Part shown: positions 31,041 through 32,527 of the stretch, in pieces
How the letters are laid out: each line of letters starts with the position of its first letter
Numbering within the stretch: position 1 is the first letter of the stretch
Assembly: GCF_002258215.1 (NCBI RefSeq)
Contig: NZ_NEFY01000021.1
Span: 1 to 32,527, forward strand
Direction of reading: 5' to 3'
Length of the DNA stretch: 32,527 nt
DNA from: Marinobacter vinifirmus
GTDB lineage: Bacteria; Pseudomonadota; Gammaproteobacteria; Pseudomonadales; Oleiphilaceae
Notes under the pieces: generated by a model
What the model saw: the letters and a program-made list of their open reading frames with translations, nothing else
The model's database searches: none
What the model was told of the DNA's origin: nothing
Translations under genes and position numbers: made by a program

Positions 31041-31937
31041 TTAACCCTTCAACGCCAAAATGCGTCTGGCACCGTTAAGTACAATGCCCCCCGCGATGGT
31101 GCCGATAATCAGATCCGGATAATTGGAACCGGTCCACGCGACCAGGGCGCCGGCGGTGATGACCCCCAGGTTGATCACCACGTCGTTGGCCGAGAATATC
31201 CAGCTTGCCTTCATGTGCGCCCCGCCTTCCCGATGTTTGGATATGAGCAGCAGACAACTGGTATTGGCAATCAATGCGACGAATGCGATAGCCATCATCA
31301 CCAGCGATTCAGGCTCACTACCGAATACAAAGCGTCTCACCACCTCTACGAGCACGCCCACAGCCAAGATCAGTTGCAGTACACCAGCAAGATGCGCGGC
31401 ACGTACCTGCATTTTCACGCTATGTCCAACCGCATAAAGGGCAAGCCCGTACACCGCCGCATCGGCAAAATTGTCCAGGGATTCTCCAATCAGGCCGGTG
31501 GACTGGGCGATCAGACCGGCAGTCATTTCCACCACGAACAGAAGTGCATTGATGCCGAGCAACCAGCGCAGGGTCCCGGATTCTTGCTTAGCAGAAGCTG
31601 CCGAAAACTCGGCGGCCTTGATGGTCTCCGGATTTGCAGCGACGGTTTCCTGAAGCGAGGCGCCTAGCCCCAAGGTCTTCAGTTTCGAGGTGACGGGCTC
31701 GACCTCGCCGTCATGCACGACCTTCAGCCGGCGGTTCGACAAGTCGAAGGACAGCGCCCGAATCTCCTCAAAGCCGTTCAGGGCTAGGCGAATCATTCGT
31801 TCTTCTGATGGACAGTCCATCTTCGGCACGGCATAAACACTGACCCATCTCCCTGGCGCCTCGGAGGAGGCCTGTATATCGGTATCCGCTGCGGACGTTG
31901 CATCACCGCCACAGGCGCCACCACAGGATTTGCTCAT
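31041..31937 (-). CDS. Cation diffusion facilitator (CzcD-like) with N-terminal metal-binding domain
   Basis: A 298-residue inner-membrane cation/proton antiporter. The ATG at 31937 is chosen because GGAG lies seven bases upstream. Residues 1-30 are Cys- and Ala-rich (SKSCGGACGGDA). Residues 30-95 form an HMA-like fold with MDCPSEE in place of MxCxxC. A membrane domain of six predicted helices follows. Helix 2 carries ESLDNFADAAVYG, the Asp/Asp metal site of CDF proteins, and helix 5 carries SANDVVINLGVI. The long C-terminal cytoplasmic domain of ordinary CzcD is missing. This type accompanies CadR/PbrR regulators in ISPpu12-like elements. It probably exports Cd, Zn or Pb, inferred from the neighbouring regulator. 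Confidence 0.87.
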   Translation of the reverse strand: MSKSCGGACGGDATSAADTDIQASSEAPGRWVSVYAVPKMDCPSEERMIRLALNGFEEIRALSFDLSNRRLKVVHDGEVEPVTSKLKTLGLGASLQETVAANPETIKAAEFSAASAKQESGTLRWLLGINALLFVVEMTAGLIAQSTGLIGESLDNFADAAVYGLALYAVGHSVKMQVRAAHLAGVLQLILAVGVLVEVVRRFVFGSEPESLVMMAIAFVALIANTSCLLLISKHREGGAHMKASWIFSANDVVINLGVITAGALVAWTGSNYPDLIIGTIAGGIVLNGARRILALKG

Positions 31938-31970
31938 GATACGACTCCACTTGAACAATGTTGTGGTACC

Positions 31971-32001
31971 ATTTAAAACTATAAAGCTACTATAAGGTCA
32001 A
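31971..32001 (-). promoter_or_regulatory. MerR-type promoter of the cation exporter
   Basis: On the reverse strand TTGACC (-35) and TTAAAT (-10) are separated by 19 bp, the overlong spacing that MerR-family regulators correct by distorting DNA. The spacer contains the imperfect dyad CTTATAGTAGCTTTATAG, close in wording to the pbr and cad operators. The divergent regulator gene begins 32 bp beyond it. Confidence 0.75.
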
Positions 32002-32032
32002 TAGAGTAAAGAATCCGTTGGGGAGGAGGCTG

Positions 32033-32440
32033 ATGCGCATTGGTCAGTTGGCGCAGTTGGTAGGGGTCGAAACACAGACGATCCGCTTCTATGAACAGCA
32101 GGGCTTGTTGCCGCCGCCTGATCGGCAGGACAACGGTTACCGTGTCTATACCGAGAAGCATGGTGAGGGGCTGGCCTTCATCCGTCGCTGCAGAATCCTG
32201 GGCCTGTCACTGGCTGAGATTCACGAACTACAGAGCTATCAGGACGACCCTCATCAGCCTTGTACCGCCGTCAACGCCTTGCTCGATGATCACATCTCTC
32301 ATGTGCGGTCGCAGATAACCGCTCTGCAAGCGCTTGAGAAACAACTCGTTTCACTGAGAGCGAGTTGCAACGATGACCGGGAAGTTGAGGCGTGTGGGGT
32401 TCTTGCTGGAATTAGCGAAGGAAACATGCACCAGCAGTAG
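32033..32440 (+). CDS. CadR/PbrR-type MerR-family heavy-metal regulator
   Basis: A 135-residue metal-responsive activator/repressor. The ATG at 32033 is preferred to an upstream TTG because GGAGG lies seven bases before it and the canonical MRIGQLAQLVGVETQTIRFY begins there. The winged helix-turn-helix (1-70) includes ENGYR-like DNGYRVY. The dimerisation helix spans about 80-112. The metal ligands expected for CadR/PbrR are present: Cys77, Cys112 and Cys121, with His87 and His90 in LLDDHISHV. Cys77/Cys112/Cys119 are the CadR positions, so the last is shifted by two. It would sense Cd, Pb or Zn and act at the 19-bp spaced promoter between it and the exporter. Confidence 0.9.
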   Translation: MRIGQLAQLVGVETQTIRFYEQQGLLPPPDRQDNGYRVYTEKHGEGLAFIRRCRILGLSLAEIHELQSYQDDPHQPCTAVNALLDDHISHVRSQITALQALEKQLVSLRASCNDDREVEACGVLAGISEGNMHQQ

Positions 32441-32503
32441 GTGAAGCATCAACCAGATAATCCGATGAGATGCCGGTCTGTCTCACTCTCATGCAAAGGT
32501 AAG

Positions 32504-32527
32504 ATCAACCATTTAATCCGCTTACCC
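32504..32527 (-). repeat. Right terminal inverted repeat of the ISPpu12-like element
   Basis: The reverse complement reads GGGTAAGCGGATTAAATGG and matches the left repeat at 21 of 24 positions. It ends exactly at the last base of the window. The 63 bp between the MerR stop and this repeat hold nothing recognisable. Confidence 0.85.

Larger units (their letters stand above)
30574..32527. mobile_element. Internally deleted ISPpu12-like ISL3-family element carrying CDF and MerR genes
   Basis: The terminal inverted repeats are GGGTATACGGATTTAATGG... at 30574-30597 and, in reverse complement, GGGTAAGCGGATTAAATGG... at 32504-32527, identical at 21 of 24 positions. Inside are the 3' part of an ISL3 transposase gene, a CDF cation exporter and a divergent MerR-type regulator. 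ISPpu12 of Pseudomonas putida (about 3.4 kb) carries tnpA, lspA, a cation exporter and a regulator. Here lspA and the 5' two thirds of tnpA are absent and the element is only 1954 bp. The deletion joins the tnpA remnant to a point 1-20 bp after the exporter stop. A hairpin TTGATGGGG ... CCCCATCAA (30593-30618) lies inside the left end. The copy can move only with transposase supplied elsewhere. Confidence 0.85.

Noticed and set aside
1..32527. CRISPR arrays, tRNA or rRNA genes, riboswitches
   Set aside because: Read on both strands; no regularly spaced repeats, no tRNA cloverleaf or rRNA segments and no known riboswitch core were recognised. A covariance-model scan could not be run.
1..32527. 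Composite transposon formed by the two end elements
   Set aside because: The left element is IS256-family and the right one ISL3-family with unrelated terminal repeats, so they cannot act together as one transposon.

Overview
The gene content points to a marine gammaproteobacterium, most likely Marinobacter or a close relative. It includes a DcaP-type porin, a TorF-type outer-membrane protein, PhoQ-like kinases and two complete RND efflux operons. The genus is an inference from gene style, not a sequence match. The window is a metal-resistance and accessory island whose ends coincide with insertion-sequence ends. The left end is the terminal repeat of an IS256-family element (1-1384). The right end is the terminal repeat of an ISPpu12-like ISL3-family element (30574-32527).

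Layout: (1) 1-1384, IS256-family IS. (2) 1449-4814, a secreted VCBS/FlgT-like protein, a convergent PhoQ-like sensor kinase (HK1) and a small exported protein. (3) 5161-6414, a DcaP-like porin. (4) 6705-12724, efflux operon I: outer-membrane factor, membrane-fusion protein, RND permease and a PII-like protein of the kind linked to metal efflux (PII-NG). (5) 12952-18656, efflux operon II: outer-membrane factor, His-rich membrane-fusion protein and RND permease. (6) 18744-24247, a second kinase (HK2, reverse strand), a second small exported protein, a TorF-type porin, the only response regulator of the window, and a third kinase (HK3). (7) 24145-25604, remnants of a third efflux operon, with its outer-membrane factor fused head-to-head to HK3. 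(8) 25847-26820, a DUF1778/GNAT toxin-antitoxin pair. (9) 26581-30483, a plasmid-like block: a Tus-family replication-terminator protein, two unknown proteins and a divergent SF1 helicase. (10) 30574-32527, an internally deleted ISPpu12-like element carrying a CDF cation exporter and a CadR/PbrR-type MerR regulator.

The main result is a probable local regulon. Six promoter regions carry the same pair of 11-bp direct repeats, roughly (A/T)TTCAAgctga followed by TTTaAAgttca. In each, a -10-like hexamer can be read six bases downstream. This is the geometry of a PmrA/PhoP-type class II activator site. The six lie before small exported protein 1, the DcaP porin, efflux operon I, efflux operon II, small exported protein 2 and the response regulator itself. 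The simplest reading is one PhoP-like regulator, possibly fed by three PhoQ-like kinases, that controls two RND pumps, a porin and two small periplasmic proteins lying next to kinases. The other notable item is a Tus-like protein encoded beside a helicase in a mobile-looking block rather than at a chromosomal terminus.
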